From NCBI GenBank assembly GCA_902805635.1, contig CADCTC010000155.1, positions 1 to 49,332 of the forward strand: a DNA stretch of 49,332 nucleotides. The letters run 5' to 3'. The position numbers and the translations under genes were made by a program. The notes beneath the pieces are model-generated. The model was not told the origin of the DNA. It saw only the letters and a list, made by a program, of their open reading frames with translations, and ran no database searches. This stretch comes from an uncultured Chloroflexota bacterium. GTDB lineage: Bacteria; Chloroflexota; UBA11872; UBA12225. Each line of letters opens with the position of its first letter. Positions within the stretch are counted from its first letter, which is position 1. Of the stretch, positions 8,775 through 16,978 are shown in pieces.

Positions 8775-9622
8775 CCACTGCCGTCCCGGCCGAGCGGCAC
8801 GGCGTGCTGCGCGAGGTACGCCTGCACATCGGACTCGATACGCGAGCTGTCACTCGGCCGCACGTAACAGAACGGCTCGGCGTACTCGAGTCCGTGCTGC
8901 TGGCCCAGCTCACGGAACGAGCGCAGCAGGAACAGCCGGATGTACTCCCGGTCCACGGCTTCGTCCTCGGTGCCCGACCGCTCCAGCTCCGGCAGGCGGA
9001 GCCCCTGCGCGGCCAGTCGCGCCCGCAGCCGTACGCCACTCGAGCCCGCCGGTCCCTGTGACTTGTTGGCGCTCATCGCGGCAACCATCGTCTCCACGTG
9101 CGCGCTCACGTCCACCACCCGGTTGCAGGGCTGACCGTGGCGCGCCACCCAGTAGTAGAGCTGGCGCACGGTGTGCGGCTGCATGCCGGTGGCCAGCTGC
9201 TCCGGGTAGTCCTTGTCCATGCCCGCCATCCAACTGGCTGCCTCCACCGCGCGTCCCGTCATCCAGTGGTCCGGGTTGCGCTCGTCCTCTCCCCACGGGT
9301 TGAAAGTGAGCACCGTATCGATCTTCAGGGCACGGATCAAGTACACCAGCCGGCAGCGCAGCTCCAGCGGCGACTCGCCGTCCAGGAAGTGGTTGCGGTA
9401 TCCCAGGTTGATCACGCCCTTGAAGCCGAGCGCGCGCGCCAGCACGTCCACCTCGCGCTCGTTGGAGAGCACCGTCTCGCCCAGACTGGAGGTGGGACCG
9501 CACTTGTCGTCATTGGTGGTCTGGATCAGGTAACCCGTATAGCCCTCCGACAGCAGCTTGGCGACGGTCCCGCCACAGAAGAACGGGATATCGTCGGCGT
9601 GCGCCTGGATCGCCGCCAGCAC
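8771..9622 (-). CDS. PIG-L family deacetylase, 5' end apparently interrupted
   Basis: 283 residues from a GTG at 9622. The metal-binding motif usually read as AHPDD appears as AHADD near the start, and the distal histidine motif is NPDHWMTGR. PIG-L/LmbE enzymes remove N-acetyl groups from glucosamine-type sugars with a zinc ion, fitting the neighbouring sugar genes. The frame continues upstream through one TAG (9656-9658) to an ATG at 9709 with an ideal ribosome-binding site (AGGAG, 9716-9720). The native gene probably began there, and its codon 18 is now a stop. Whether the GTG start gives a working enzyme is uncertain. The Pro to Ala change in the metal motif is also unusual. Confidence 0.85.
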   Translation of the reverse strand: MLAAIQAHADDIPFFCGGTVAKLLSEGYTGYLIQTTNDDKCGPTSSLGETVLSNEREVDVLARALGFKGVINLGYRNHFLDGESPLELRCRLVYLIRALKIDTVLTFNPWGEDERNPDHWMTGRAVEAASWMAGMDKDYPEQLATGMQPHTVRQLYYWVARHGQPCNRVVDVSAHVETMVAAMSANKSQGPAGSSGVRLRARLAAQGLRLPELERSGTEDEAVDREYIRLFLLRSFRELGQQHGLEYAEPFCYVRPSDSSRIESDVQAYLAQHAVPLGRDGSG

Positions 9623-9710
9623 CTTGCCTACGTGCGGCCTGCCGTCCGCCGGCCGCTAGATGACCACGTCGCCATCCACAGCCTGCCGTGGCCTCGCTCC
9701 CAGCACCATC

Positions 9711-10802
9711 TCACGCTCCTTTATTAGGCTGTCGCGGCACGGCCTGCGGCGGCATCACCGCCACATCCCAGCGGGCTAGCCACGCGTACATTGTGGCCAC
9801 TTGCCTATCGCGGTCGGCGATCGCCGCTGGCGTCGAGGGGCGGCCCGCTTGCTCGTCCTGCTCGATGGAGCGATCGTAGCCCCGCATGCGCGCGATGTGC
9901 TCCGCAAACTCTGGTGTGAAGACCCGCTCCGCCAGCTGTTCTCCTGACAAATCCTGCGCCAGCACCCACTCTCCCGACCAGTGCGCAAGGTCCGGCGTGC
10001 CGGTGCCGTACGCTGCGCCGCGCTCGTCCAACTGCGCGTCAATCTCCGCCCCGGTGACCAAGGTTCGCGGCTGGGTGTCGAGGACCTCCTGCACGGGGCG
10101 CATCTGCTCCAGCGCGCGGTCCAGCGCCACCACCCAGGCGTTCGCTGCCAACGCCGCGTCCGAGTTGCGTGTGGGCGGTCCGGTTCTTTTCCCGGTTCCG
10201 GAAGCCGGAACACCCTGCCGGCGGACGTTGAGCGTGTTCAGATACGCGGCGAACGACGCGACACAGTACGGCACGCTCTCCAGCGCGATGTCGAGATAGC
10301 CGTCGCGCCGCGCCCACGCGTCCAGCAGCGGCCGTGAGCGGCGGTCGGATTCCAGGCGCCCCTGCCAGAAGAGCGTCCAGTAGCCACGACCGTCGAGCCG
10401 GGGCGCGTCGAAAGCCGGGCCATCGACGATTTCCTCCACCTCGTACTCGATGCCGTTGTCGAACTCCTTTTGTTCCAGCGCCGACGCGCCTTCCATGTAG
10501 CGTTGGGCGACGTGGCAGGTCCAGATCGCATCCACGAAATAGTGCGACACCCAGTGCAGCAGGAATGCGGTGCGGCTCTCATCATCCGCCGGCGAGTCGA
10601 GGATGGCGCGTGTCAGGCGGCGCACGCACCACACCGTTTGCGGTGTCTTCTTGTAGTGCCAGTCGCGCAGCACGCCGTCGTTGAACCGCCCGGCCGCGCG
10701 CCTCTCTATCCAATGGCGCTGGCGCAACAAGAGCTGGCCATAGTGCCCACCGGCCGCCTCTGCTGCGCGCTCTAGCACCGCGGTGTGCGCCTTCCCCATC
10801 AT
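9711..10802 (-). CDS. conserved hypothetical protein, helical and histidine-rich
   Basis: 363 residues, mostly alpha-helical. The N-terminal part has well-spaced histidines (GKAHTA near residue 6, DWHYKK near 49, HWVSHYFVDAIWTCH near 84-98). This pattern is reminiscent of the zinc-dependent phospholipase C / S1-P1 nuclease fold, but I cannot align all ligands. The C-terminal half is Ala/Arg-rich with no motif I recognise. No ribosome-binding site is clear and the frame stays open about 20 codons upstream without a standard start. It lies between the isomerase and deacetylase genes on the same strand, so it is probably part of that operon. Confidence 0.7.
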   Translation of the reverse strand: MMGKAHTAVLERAAEAAGGHYGQLLLRQRHWIERRAAGRFNDGVLRDWHYKKTPQTVWCVRRLTRAILDSPADDESRTAFLLHWVSHYFVDAIWTCHVAQRYMEGASALEQKEFDNGIEYEVEEIVDGPAFDAPRLDGRGYWTLFWQGRLESDRRSRPLLDAWARRDGYLDIALESVPYCVASFAAYLNTLNVRRQGVPASGTGKRTGPPTRNSDAALAANAWVVALDRALEQMRPVQEVLDTQPRTLVTGAEIDAQLDERGAAYGTGTPDLAHWSGEWVLAQDLSGEQLAERVFTPEFAEHIARMRGYDRSIEQDEQAGRPSTPAAIADRDRQVATMYAWLARWDVAVMPPQAVPRQPNKGA

Positions 10803-10932
10803 GGCATCGTGCTCATTGAGGAACAGTTCGCGCCGCTCCGGCGCCTGGTCTGCCCTCCACCATGGTCAGACCGCCACCCAGTCCAGGCCGCGGCGGGTCA
10901 GTGACCGCCCGGGCTCGCGTCGTTCCCGTGTC

Positions 10933-11802
10933 TTAACGATCTTCATGGCCTTCCTCGCTCCGCTGTTTCAGCACGAACCCGCTGTAGTTCTCCTCGATCT
11001 GGCGCAGCGTGACTGCCGGGTCTGGGTCAAGCTGCCGCACCTCATACAAGAATGGACCGGTGTATCCCGCCGCATCCAGCGCGCCGAGAAACGCGCGCCA
11101 GTCGATCACGCCTCTGGCATCGCCAGGCAGCCAGTGGCGCTCGTCCAGCCCATCGTTGTCCGAGCAGTGCAGCGTCAAAAGCCGCGGCGCCAGCGCCGCC
11201 ACACCGGCGGCAATGTCCGGCTCACGCAGGTTGAGGTGGTTGACGTCGATGCAGACGCCGATCACATCAGGGTCCAATGGCGCCACCAGAGCCGCCAGCT
11301 CCGCCGCGGTGTTCCCCAGGCACGAGCGCGGCAGGCACTCCACCGCCAACCGCACGCCCTCCGTGCGCGCCGTCCGCGCCAGTTGCTCCAGGCTGCGCCG
11401 TGAGGCATCCAGACGCGTGCGCCGTGCCTCATCCGGAATGGGCTCGGCGCTGGGGTGCACCACCGCCAGCGTCGCTCCCAGCGCCGCCGCCAGCCGTAGG
11501 TTCGCCTCAGTGATGGCCACGGCCTCGACCCGCGCACCCTCGTCCGGTTGTGAGAGGTCCTGCCGGCGCCCATACGTCAAGTGGACCGAGTGCAGCCGGA
11601 TGCGCGCCCTCTGCAGCCGGCGGCGTGTCTTTTGTAAGTAAGCTGGCTCGTCCAACGGACACTGCGGCGCAGGTCCTACTACCTCGAGTGCGTCGATGCC
11701 CGATGCGTCCAGCGCGTCCCACTGCGCCTCCCGGAGCTCGCGGGCAAAGGCGCTGGTAGACACTGCTAGGGGCGGGCGGACGCCAGACTGATTGGTTGCC
11801 AT
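10933..11802 (-). CDS. sugar phosphate isomerase/epimerase (AP endonuclease 2-type TIM barrel)
   Basis: 289 residues with the alternating pattern of a TIM barrel. The expected metal ligands are visible in order: His in VVHPS, Glu in AVECLP, Asp and His in CIDVNH, His in LHCSD, and Glu in FLYEV. Members isomerise or epimerise sugars such as xylose, inosose or hydroxypyruvate using a divalent metal. It follows two sugar-binding lipoprotein genes, which suggests work on an imported sugar. The substrate is not predictable. Confidence 0.88.
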   Translation of the reverse strand: MATNQSGVRPPLAVSTSAFARELREAQWDALDASGIDALEVVGPAPQCPLDEPAYLQKTRRRLQRARIRLHSVHLTYGRRQDLSQPDEGARVEAVAITEANLRLAAALGATLAVVHPSAEPIPDEARRTRLDASRRSLEQLARTARTEGVRLAVECLPRSCLGNTAAELAALVAPLDPDVIGVCIDVNHLNLREPDIAAGVAALAPRLLTLHCSDNDGLDERHWLPGDARGVIDWRAFLGALDAAGYTGPFLYEVRQLDPDPAVTLRQIEENYSGFVLKQRSEEGHEDR

Positions 11803-11850
11803 GACTTAGAAGGAACGAAGCGCTTCAGCACCGTCCACTGTACGGCCGGG

Positions 11851-12018
11851 TTACTCCGCCCCCACCGACGCGTAGACCCGGCGAAGCGCCTGGTGCGCAG
11901 CCCCCTGACTGCACGCCGCCAGCACACCCACTGCCCCGGCCGTTCCGAGACGGCCCGCCATGCGACGGCGCGTCCACTGGACCCGAGAGCTCTGCATGTC
12001 CTGCTCGTTTGATGCCAT
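11851..12018 (-). pseudogene. remnant of an ABC sugar-binding lipoprotein (signal peptide only)
   Basis: A 55-codon frame with GGGAGG (12025-12030) before its ATG. Residues 15-40 look exactly like the export signal of a solute-binding lipoprotein: TRRRMAGRLGTAG followed by the lipobox VLAAC. After 15 more residues the frame stops, so no binding domain remains. Most likely a truncated paralogue of the adjacent gene. A tiny secreted lipoprotein is the alternative. Confidence 0.55.
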
Positions 12019-12053
12019 CGCGTGCCTCCCGCTGTGCTGCTGTCCGCCTGTGC

Positions 12054-13436
12054 CTACTTGAAGACCTTGCCTGCGTCCAGACCGCAGCGACCCGCCGCCT
12101 CGTCCAATTGCGGCTTGATGTCGCGGAACAGCGTCACCGGGGCTGCACCCTTCCTGTAGACCTCGTCCAGCGCCGGCTGAAGCACCTGCAGCGCCTCTGT
12201 CTGACACAGGAAGGTCTCGTCCACCGTGGGGTAGTTCATCGTAGTGAGCGCCTCGGTGATGACCTTGAGGTTGACGGTCTGAGTTGACGGGAACTGTTCG
12301 CGCACGATTTTCACCCAGTTGTCCAGGGCGGACTTGCGGGAGGGCACGCGCCCCTCGATCTTCGACTGCATGTCGTAGAAGGGATTGGTCGTGGCGAACT
12401 TGATCAAGTCCCACGCCACGTCCTTGGCCTTGGTGCCCTTCCACAGCGCCCAGCCGTCTGTGGTACCCAGGGCAGCGCGGCGGGCCGGCCCCTTGGGGAT
12501 GTGCGCCAGCTCCCAATTGACGTTGGCCGCGTTCTTCGCCGCGCGCAGAAACACCGAGCCGAGCGCCGCCTCCATGGTGGCCAGCGCCCCCTGCTCGAAA
12601 CCGTCCTGTGAGCCGGTGGGCGTCCAGGTGCGGCGCGCCGCGTCCTCCGGCGCCAGCGTCTGGTCCTGGTGGATGCGCGCCCGCATCCACTCGAGCCCCT
12701 GCTGCGCCTCGCGCGCGTCCAGCATGGACCTGGTCAGGTTCTTCGGGTCAACCACGTGGCCGCCAAAAGCGAGCACGTGCGTCTGGAAGCGATCGAAGCC
12801 GGCCGCCGGGATGTGGCCGCCCCATACCTTCTTGTCGCCGTCCTGAAAGGTCATCTGCTTGAGCATGGCGGCGTAGTCATCGTGGGTCCAGTCCGCCGTG
12901 GGCTCCTTCTGCCCGCGCTTCTGGAAGAGCGACTTGTTGTAGTAGAGGACGCCCATGTTGATGTACATGGGCATGCCATAGCGGAAGTTAGTGCCGGGGA
13001 TCACGAAGCTGTTCCACTGCGAGGAGGAGAAGTCGTCTAGGTCCGCCTTCTTCATGTCGCGGATCAGGTCGTTGTGGTTGTACATCTGCCCCTTGGCGGC
13101 GAACTGCCACAGCAGGTTGCCCCAGGCGTGGATCACGTCCGGTCCCTCGCCGGCCACCATCGTGGCCGTGGTCTTCTCCATGTTCCCTTCGTCACCCATC
13201 AAGTCGATGGTCACGTTGGGGTGCGTCTTCCTGAACTCGCCCACCGCCCACGCAGCGAGCTCGCGGTAGGTGGCTGAGCCCTTCACCTGCCACAGCAGCT
13301 TCGCCGTCTGGGTCGTGGGCGGCTTCGCCCCACTCTCGCTGCCAGTAGCCGCCTGCCCACCGCACGCCGTCGCCAGCAGCGCTCCCACGCTGCCCGCGCC
13401 TGCGCTCGCCATGAACCCCCGCCGTGTCGCCGCCAT
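12054..13436 (-). CDS. ABC transporter sugar-binding lipoprotein (family 1)
   Basis: 460 residues. The start at 13436 is preceded by GGGAGGG at 8-base spacing. A longer frame upstream only reads through a tandem repeat. The N-terminus has TRRGF and a lipobox ending in Cys (LLATAC), so it is exported and lipid-anchored. The mature part has hallmarks of carbohydrate-binding proteins (AAWAVGEFRKTHPNV, GEGPDVIHAWG, YYNKSLFQKRG). It would deliver a sugar to an ABC importer, but no permease or ATPase gene is in the window. It lies downstream of a second, truncated binding-protein gene. Confidence 0.9.
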   Translation of the reverse strand: MAATRRGFMASAGAGSVGALLATACGGQAATGSESGAKPPTTQTAKLLWQVKGSATYRELAAWAVGEFRKTHPNVTIDLMGDEGNMEKTTATMVAGEGPDVIHAWGNLLWQFAAKGQMYNHNDLIRDMKKADLDDFSSSQWNSFVIPGTNFRYGMPMYINMGVLYYNKSLFQKRGQKEPTADWTHDDYAAMLKQMTFQDGDKKVWGGHIPAAGFDRFQTHVLAFGGHVVDPKNLTRSMLDAREAQQGLEWMRARIHQDQTLAPEDAARRTWTPTGSQDGFEQGALATMEAALGSVFLRAAKNAANVNWELAHIPKGPARRAALGTTDGWALWKGTKAKDVAWDLIKFATTNPFYDMQSKIEGRVPSRKSALDNWVKIVREQFPSTQTVNLKVITEALTTMNYPTVDETFLCQTEALQVLQPALDEVYRKGAAPVTLFRDIKPQLDEAAGRCGLDAGKVFK

Positions 13437-13450
13437 TGTGGTTCCCTCCC

Positions 13451-13533
13451 TGTGCGCTGTGCTGTGAGCCGTGCTGTGCGCTGTGCTGTGAGCCGTGCTG
13501 TGCGCTGTGCTGTGAGCCGTGCTGTGCGCTGTG
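13451..13533. repeat. 24-bp tandem repeat, 3.5 copies
   Basis: The unit TGTGCGCTGTGCTGTGAGCC plus GTGC repeats perfectly at 13451, 13475 and 13499, with an 11-base partial copy at 13523. It lies in the leader between the two sugar-binding protein genes, 15 bases upstream of the start of the downstream one, where a ribosome-binding site and regulatory RNA would be. Copy number may vary and alter expression. Confidence 0.9.
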
Positions 13534-13589
13534 TGGAAGCTGCCCCGCCTGCGTGCTGGCCCCTCCGCCAGCACACAGGCACGCCCGAT

Positions 13590-14435
13590 CTATCGCACCA
13601 ACGGATCGAGCAGTTGGCTCATCCGGGCCTGCAGGTCGTCGAGCATCGCCTTCACGCTCGTCTTGCCGACGATGACGGCATCCATGCCCTTGCCGTACTC
13701 GGAGTCGATGTCGCTCTGGATGGGCGTGTTGTAGTTGCCCACCGTGCGGTCGGCCTTGGCCGGCATGTCCAGGAAGAACTTCAGCGCGGGCACCGAATCG
13801 AACTTGCCTTCCTTAAGCAGCTGCCTGGAGCCGTTCAGCCAGCCGATGCCGTCGAACATGATCTGCCCGGCCTTGACGCTGGCGAAGTGCTCGGCCAAGC
13901 GCCAGGCGTGGTCCACTTGCTTCTGCTCGGCCGGGATGGCGCTGCTCCAACCCTGCGCGATGTAGACCTTCTCGCGTTTGGGGTTGGGCCACCAGGTGTA
14001 GCCCATCCGGTCGGGCTTCTGGGGCAGCGCCTTGAGCTCGCCGGGCTGGTAGTAGCCGGTGATCTGCATGCTCTGCGTGCCCAGCGCGATGCCGCTGTTG
14101 GGCGCGGTCCACATCGGGAACTGCTTGCGGAACTCCGCGATCTGCTGCGCCCGGTCTTGCCGATAGTACGAGGCGATGTGCTCGTTCAGCTCCACCACGG
14201 TGGGATGGTTGAGCTGCATCTTGAGCGTGTCCGGGTCCCACCAGGGGGCGCCCCACGCGTATGACCAGAAGGTCAGCGTACCGCCGGCAGCGTCTCGCGG
14301 GTCCAGCCCCAGCCGCTTGATCGTGCCGCCCTCCACTTTGGTGAGCTGCTCGTGCGCTTTCATCATGTCGGCAGGCAGGACGGGCGGCTGGTTGGGGTTC
14401 AGCCCGCTCTCTTCAAAGTGCTGCATGTTGTACAT
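13590..14435 (-). pseudogene. C-terminal part of an ABC sugar-binding protein, truncated by the integrated element
   Basis: About 280 codons of a family 1 binding protein. The visible start (YNMQHFEESGLNPNQPP) corresponds to the middle of the first lobe, where full-length relatives have YYNKxLFxxAGL. The signal peptide and about 130 residues are missing. The remainder (AWGAPWWDPDTLKMQL, DGIGWLNGSRQLLKEG) is intact to the stop at 13590. The missing 5' part lies where the serine recombinase gene now begins and is not at the other end of the element. Confidence 0.85.
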
Positions 14436-15949
14436 GCAATGTCGCCGCTCGGCGTGTCTAGCGGCATGCTAGCACGGATCTCGTAGCGCGGCGAATGATC
14501 TGCCCTCCACACCTTCACCTCGACGCCCAGCGCGTCCAGGGCGAGACGCTTTTCGCCATAGGTAAGGGTGGTCAGGTTGGTGGCCACCGTCCGGCACCAC
14601 GCTTGGATATCGCCGATGCGTTCCTGCGCCGCGCGCCACGACTGCCCGCGCGCGAGGATGGCTTCTTGCTCCCCGCTGAGCTGCGCGCGCTGGGTCTCGA
14701 GCGCGTTGATCTTGTCCGTGATGAACGTCGCCGCCACGCCGCTGACGTTGGCGAGTTGCTCGATCAGGTTCCGTTGCTGGCGCACCACCTGTGTGAGGGA
14801 CCGCTCCACGGCGGCCAGGTCGTCGGCGCTCGGGTCGCTGCCGCGCATGCGCTCGAGCTCCGCGGCGATCAGCTCGGGGTGGAGCAGCACGCCGGCTACC
14901 CGGTCCCACACCGCACCGTCTAGCGTCGCCGCTGCGATCTGGTGCTGGCAGTCGCCGTTGTGGCCCGGCTTCTGTCCCCGCCGGCAGCGGTAAGAGACGG
15001 AGGCGCCGTTGCGCACCACGTGCATCACCCAGCCGCAGTAACCGCAGCGGGCGTAGCCGCCGCGGACCAGGGTGGCCTCGGGCGCGCGGTTGTTGCGCGT
15101 GGCGGCGGTGCGGTTGCTCTCCATGCGCCCCTGCACCGTGTCGAACTCCGCCCGCGTCACGAGCGCCGGCACGGTGCCCTCTGGGAGAGGCACCGCCTCG
15201 CTGGTCTGTGAGTGGCGGCACGCCGCGGACTCCCCGATATAGAGCACGTCGCGCAAGATCAGCCACACCGTGCGGAAGTTCCAGCGGGTGCCGTTCATCC
15301 CGTCTCTGTCGTGGCCGGAGGGGCGCGTGATGCCGTCTTCCGAGAGGCCGGAGGCGATGGCGAAGACGCTGCGCCCGCGCGACGCCTCACGAAAGATGCG
15401 CTGCACCACCGGCGCCGTCAGCGGGTCGGGCAGGAGCCGCGTGCGGTCCTCGTTCCACTGGTAGCCGTAGCGGGGCCGAGGACCGGGGAGCGGCTTACCG
15501 GCTTTCGCCCGCGCCATCCTCCCGCGCATGGTGCGCTCTTTGATCTTCTCGTGCTCGACCTGGGCCGCGTAGCCACGCACGAACCGGATCAGCTCTCCCT
15601 CGGGCGAGTCGTCGATCTGTTCCGTGACGAACTCGACTGCCACGCCAGCATGGTCCGCCTCGGTGAAGATGACACCCAGGTGCACCGGCTTGCGGCTGAG
15701 CCGGTCAATGGCGAATGCCACTACCACGTCCACCTCGCGCCGGCGGATTGCCTCGCGCATCCTGGTGAGCGGGGGCCGCTCCCAGAGCTCGGTGCCCGTG
15801 TGCACCTCGCGATAGACGTGCTCTTCGTCCACGACGTAGCCGTGGACCGCGGCGTACTCCCGGCACCGCTGCTCTTGGGTGCCGAGTGACGTACCTTCCT
15901 CTTCCTGCTTGCCAGTGGAGACGCGAGGGTAGAGCGCCGCCCGCTTCAC
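14399..15949 (-). CDS. large serine recombinase (phage integrase)
   Basis: 516 residues. The N-terminal resolvase domain has the catalytic serine in YPRVSTGKQ (Ser11) and the arginine-rich motif DRLSRKP. It is followed by the recombinase domain and a zinc ribbon (CGYCG near residue 304, then C-x(n)-C near 325-340) and a coiled-coil region. This is the phiC31/Bxb1-type layout that integrates DNA between attP and attB without homology. It reads outward, and its last dozen or so codons (ACTTCSTLKRAG and the stop) are written in host DNA that on the other strand encodes the truncated binding protein. The protein's tail is therefore supplied by the insertion site. Confidence 0.93.
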   Translation of the reverse strand: MKRAALYPRVSTGKQEEEGTSLGTQEQRCREYAAVHGYVVDEEHVYREVHTGTELWERPPLTRMREAIRRREVDVVVAFAIDRLSRKPVHLGVIFTEADHAGVAVEFVTEQIDDSPEGELIRFVRGYAAQVEHEKIKERTMRGRMARAKAGKPLPGPRPRYGYQWNEDRTRLLPDPLTAPVVQRIFREASRGRSVFAIASGLSEDGITRPSGHDRDGMNGTRWNFRTVWLILRDVLYIGESAACRHSQTSEAVPLPEGTVPALVTRAEFDTVQGRMESNRTAATRNNRAPEATLVRGGYARCGYCGWVMHVVRNGASVSYRCRRGQKPGHNGDCQHQIAAATLDGAVWDRVAGVLLHPELIAAELERMRGSDPSADDLAAVERSLTQVVRQQRNLIEQLANVSGVAATFITDKINALETQRAQLSGEQEAILARGQSWRAAQERIGDIQAWCRTVATNLTTLTYGEKRLALDALGVEVKVWRADHSPRYEIRASMPLDTPSGDIACTTCSTLKRAG

Positions 15950-15993
15950 TGCGGACTAAGGCTGAGTCCCACGCTTCGCTTTTGGGGTAGCCA

Positions 15994-16254
15994 TCACTGC
16001 GCCTCCGGCTGCTGCTCCGGCGTGGGCTGGAACTCGAAGATTTGCTCTGGCCCCACCTGGAAGAAGGCGCAGAGTTTGTCCAGCGTCTCCAGGTGTATCT
16101 GCACGCTCTTGTTGTGGTAGAGGTCGTGGATCGTCTTGCGGGTCAGCCCCGTTCCGTCCGCCACCGCTTGGATGTTGAGCCGCCGATCCCCCATGAGTCG
16201 GCTAAGTCGGTTCACGATCACAGGGGCACCCCTGTGCATCATAACGGCCATCAT
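15994..16254 (-). CDS. Cro/CI (XRE) family helix-turn-helix repressor
   Basis: 86 residues. I placed the start at 16254 because GGAGG lies 4-5 bases before this ATG (7-8 before the next ATG at 16251). The HTH spans about residues 14-66 (NRLSRLMGDRRLN, VADGTGLTRKTIHDLYHNKS, LETLDKLCAFF). The C-terminus is short and polar. It is the first gene beside the integrase and divergent from the element's rightward genes, the usual place of an immunity repressor. Repeated GGTACGAWGAT words overlap its own start and the opposing promoter, suggesting autoregulation. Confidence 0.88.
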   Translation of the reverse strand: MMAVMMHRGAPVIVNRLSRLMGDRRLNIQAVADGTGLTRKTIHDLYHNKSVQIHLETLDKLCAFFQVGPEQIFEFQPTPEQQPEAQ

Positions 16255-16260
16255 CGTACC
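16250..16260 (-). promoter_or_regulatory. candidate repressor operator, copy at the repressor start codon
   Basis: GGTACGATGAT on the minus strand overlaps the ribosome-binding site and first ATG of the repressor gene. A near-identical word (GGTACGAAGAT) follows the divergent promoter at 16362-16372, and a shorter form (GTACGATGGT) is in between on the minus strand at about 16299-16308. The spacing around both promoters is what a CI-like switch would use. Confidence 0.45.
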
Positions 16261-16329
16261 TCCGTTTCCTACTGCATAGTATAGCACCTACAACGTACAC
16301 CATCGTACTCAGAACGGGCAGATTGGTCC

Positions 16330-16358
16330 TTGACAGAGTAGCAACGATGGCGTATATT
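16330..16358 (+). promoter_or_regulatory. near-consensus sigma-70 type promoter
   Basis: TTGACA (16330-16335), a 17-base spacer, then TATATT (16353-16358). It drives the rightward genes from 16401. It is one of the best vegetative promoters in the window and is AT-rich compared with its surroundings. The operator-like GGTACGAAGAT lies 3 bases after the -10. Confidence 0.8.
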
Positions 16359-16361
16359 ATA

Positions 16362-16372
16362 GGTACGAAGAT
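16362..16372 (+). promoter_or_regulatory. candidate repressor operator at the rightward promoter
   Basis: GGTACGAAGAT sits at the expected transcription start of the TTGACA/TATATT promoter and matches 10 of 11 bases of the word at the repressor start. Bound repressor here would block transcription. Confidence 0.45.
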
Positions 16373-16400
16373 ACTCACTGAAACGAAGAGAACAACAACG

Positions 16401-16514
16401 ATGGCAACCAAGCACACCACCAAGAAGACCGCCAAGACCGAGCCAGCCAGCCTGCCGGTGTGGTTGACCATCGTGGCCGAGACGGCCGCTAGCAGGCGCA
16501 GGAGCTCCAGGTAG
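16401..16514 (+). CDS. 37-residue basic peptide of the element
   Basis: First frame after the strong rightward promoter: ATG 16401, TAG 16512-16514. The N-terminus is Lys/Thr-rich (MATKHTTKKTAKTEP), the middle hydrophobic (LPVWLTIVAETAA), the end Arg/Ser-rich. No family recognised. Its position suggests early expression. Confidence 0.5.
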   Translation: MATKHTTKKTAKTEPASLPVWLTIVAETAASRRRSSR

Positions 16515-16530
16515 CAGCGGAGGCGGGACG

Positions 16531-16860
16531 GTGACCGCCTCAATCCCCGCCGGGGGCGCCGCTGCACAGGCGTGGGCACGGGCGGCGCAGCGCGCGTTAG
16601 CAGCCGACTTGCCTCACCAACTCCGCCAGCGCGGCGCGTCCATCTTGGTGCCCTCCAAGAGTGCGGACGGCGTGACCTATCACGTGGCGCTGGTGAACGG
16701 GCAGGCCGGCGCGTGCGACTGCCAGGCGGCGCTCAACGGACGCGCGGCGTGCGCGCACCGGGCGGCGGTGGCGCTGCGGTTGGCGGAGCGCGAGGCCGGC
16801 ATCCGCATCACGGCCATCAAGAGCGCGGACGTGGTGCAGCGGTTCGTGCGGGCCGCGTGA
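16531..16860 (+). CDS. SWIM zinc-finger-like small protein
   Basis: 109 residues from a GTG start with GGAGG at 7-base spacing. The middle has C-D-C followed ten residues later by C-A-H (ACDCQAALNGRAACAHRAAV), the CxC...CxH pattern of SWIM zinc fingers, preceded by a beta hairpin (GVTYHVALVNGQAG). SWIM fingers bind DNA or proteins. A second SWIM-like protein is at 30734-31051. Confidence 0.75.
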   Translation: MTASIPAGGAAAQAWARAAQRALAADLPHQLRQRGASILVPSKSADGVTYHVALVNGQAGACDCQAALNGRAACAHRAAVALRLAEREAGIRITAIKSADVVQRFVRAA

Positions 16861-16874
16861 TGGGCAACAGACAA

Positions 16875-16912
16875 CACACGGCGGCGCCTCAGGGGGAGAG
16901 CGCCGCCGTGTG
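16875..16912 (+). terminator. long GC hairpin after the SWIM gene
   Basis: A perfect 13-bp stem (CACACGGCGGCGC at 16875-16887 with GCGCCGCCGTGTG at 16900-16912) and a 12-base loop, starting 15 bases after the stop codon. There is no T tract, so it may stabilise the message or terminate weakly. It separates the SWIM gene from the first hammerhead ribozyme. Confidence 0.6.
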
Positions 16913-16978
16913 CGATGAAAGAAGAGTCGGCGCGATGCGTGGTCACGCCGACCGAGGATCAGCCTACCCACCCCAGCA

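Noticed and set aside
13451..13533. Short regular repeats that might be a CRISPR array
   Set aside because: The 24-bp units are directly adjacent with no spacers and there are no cas genes; it is a simple tandem repeat.
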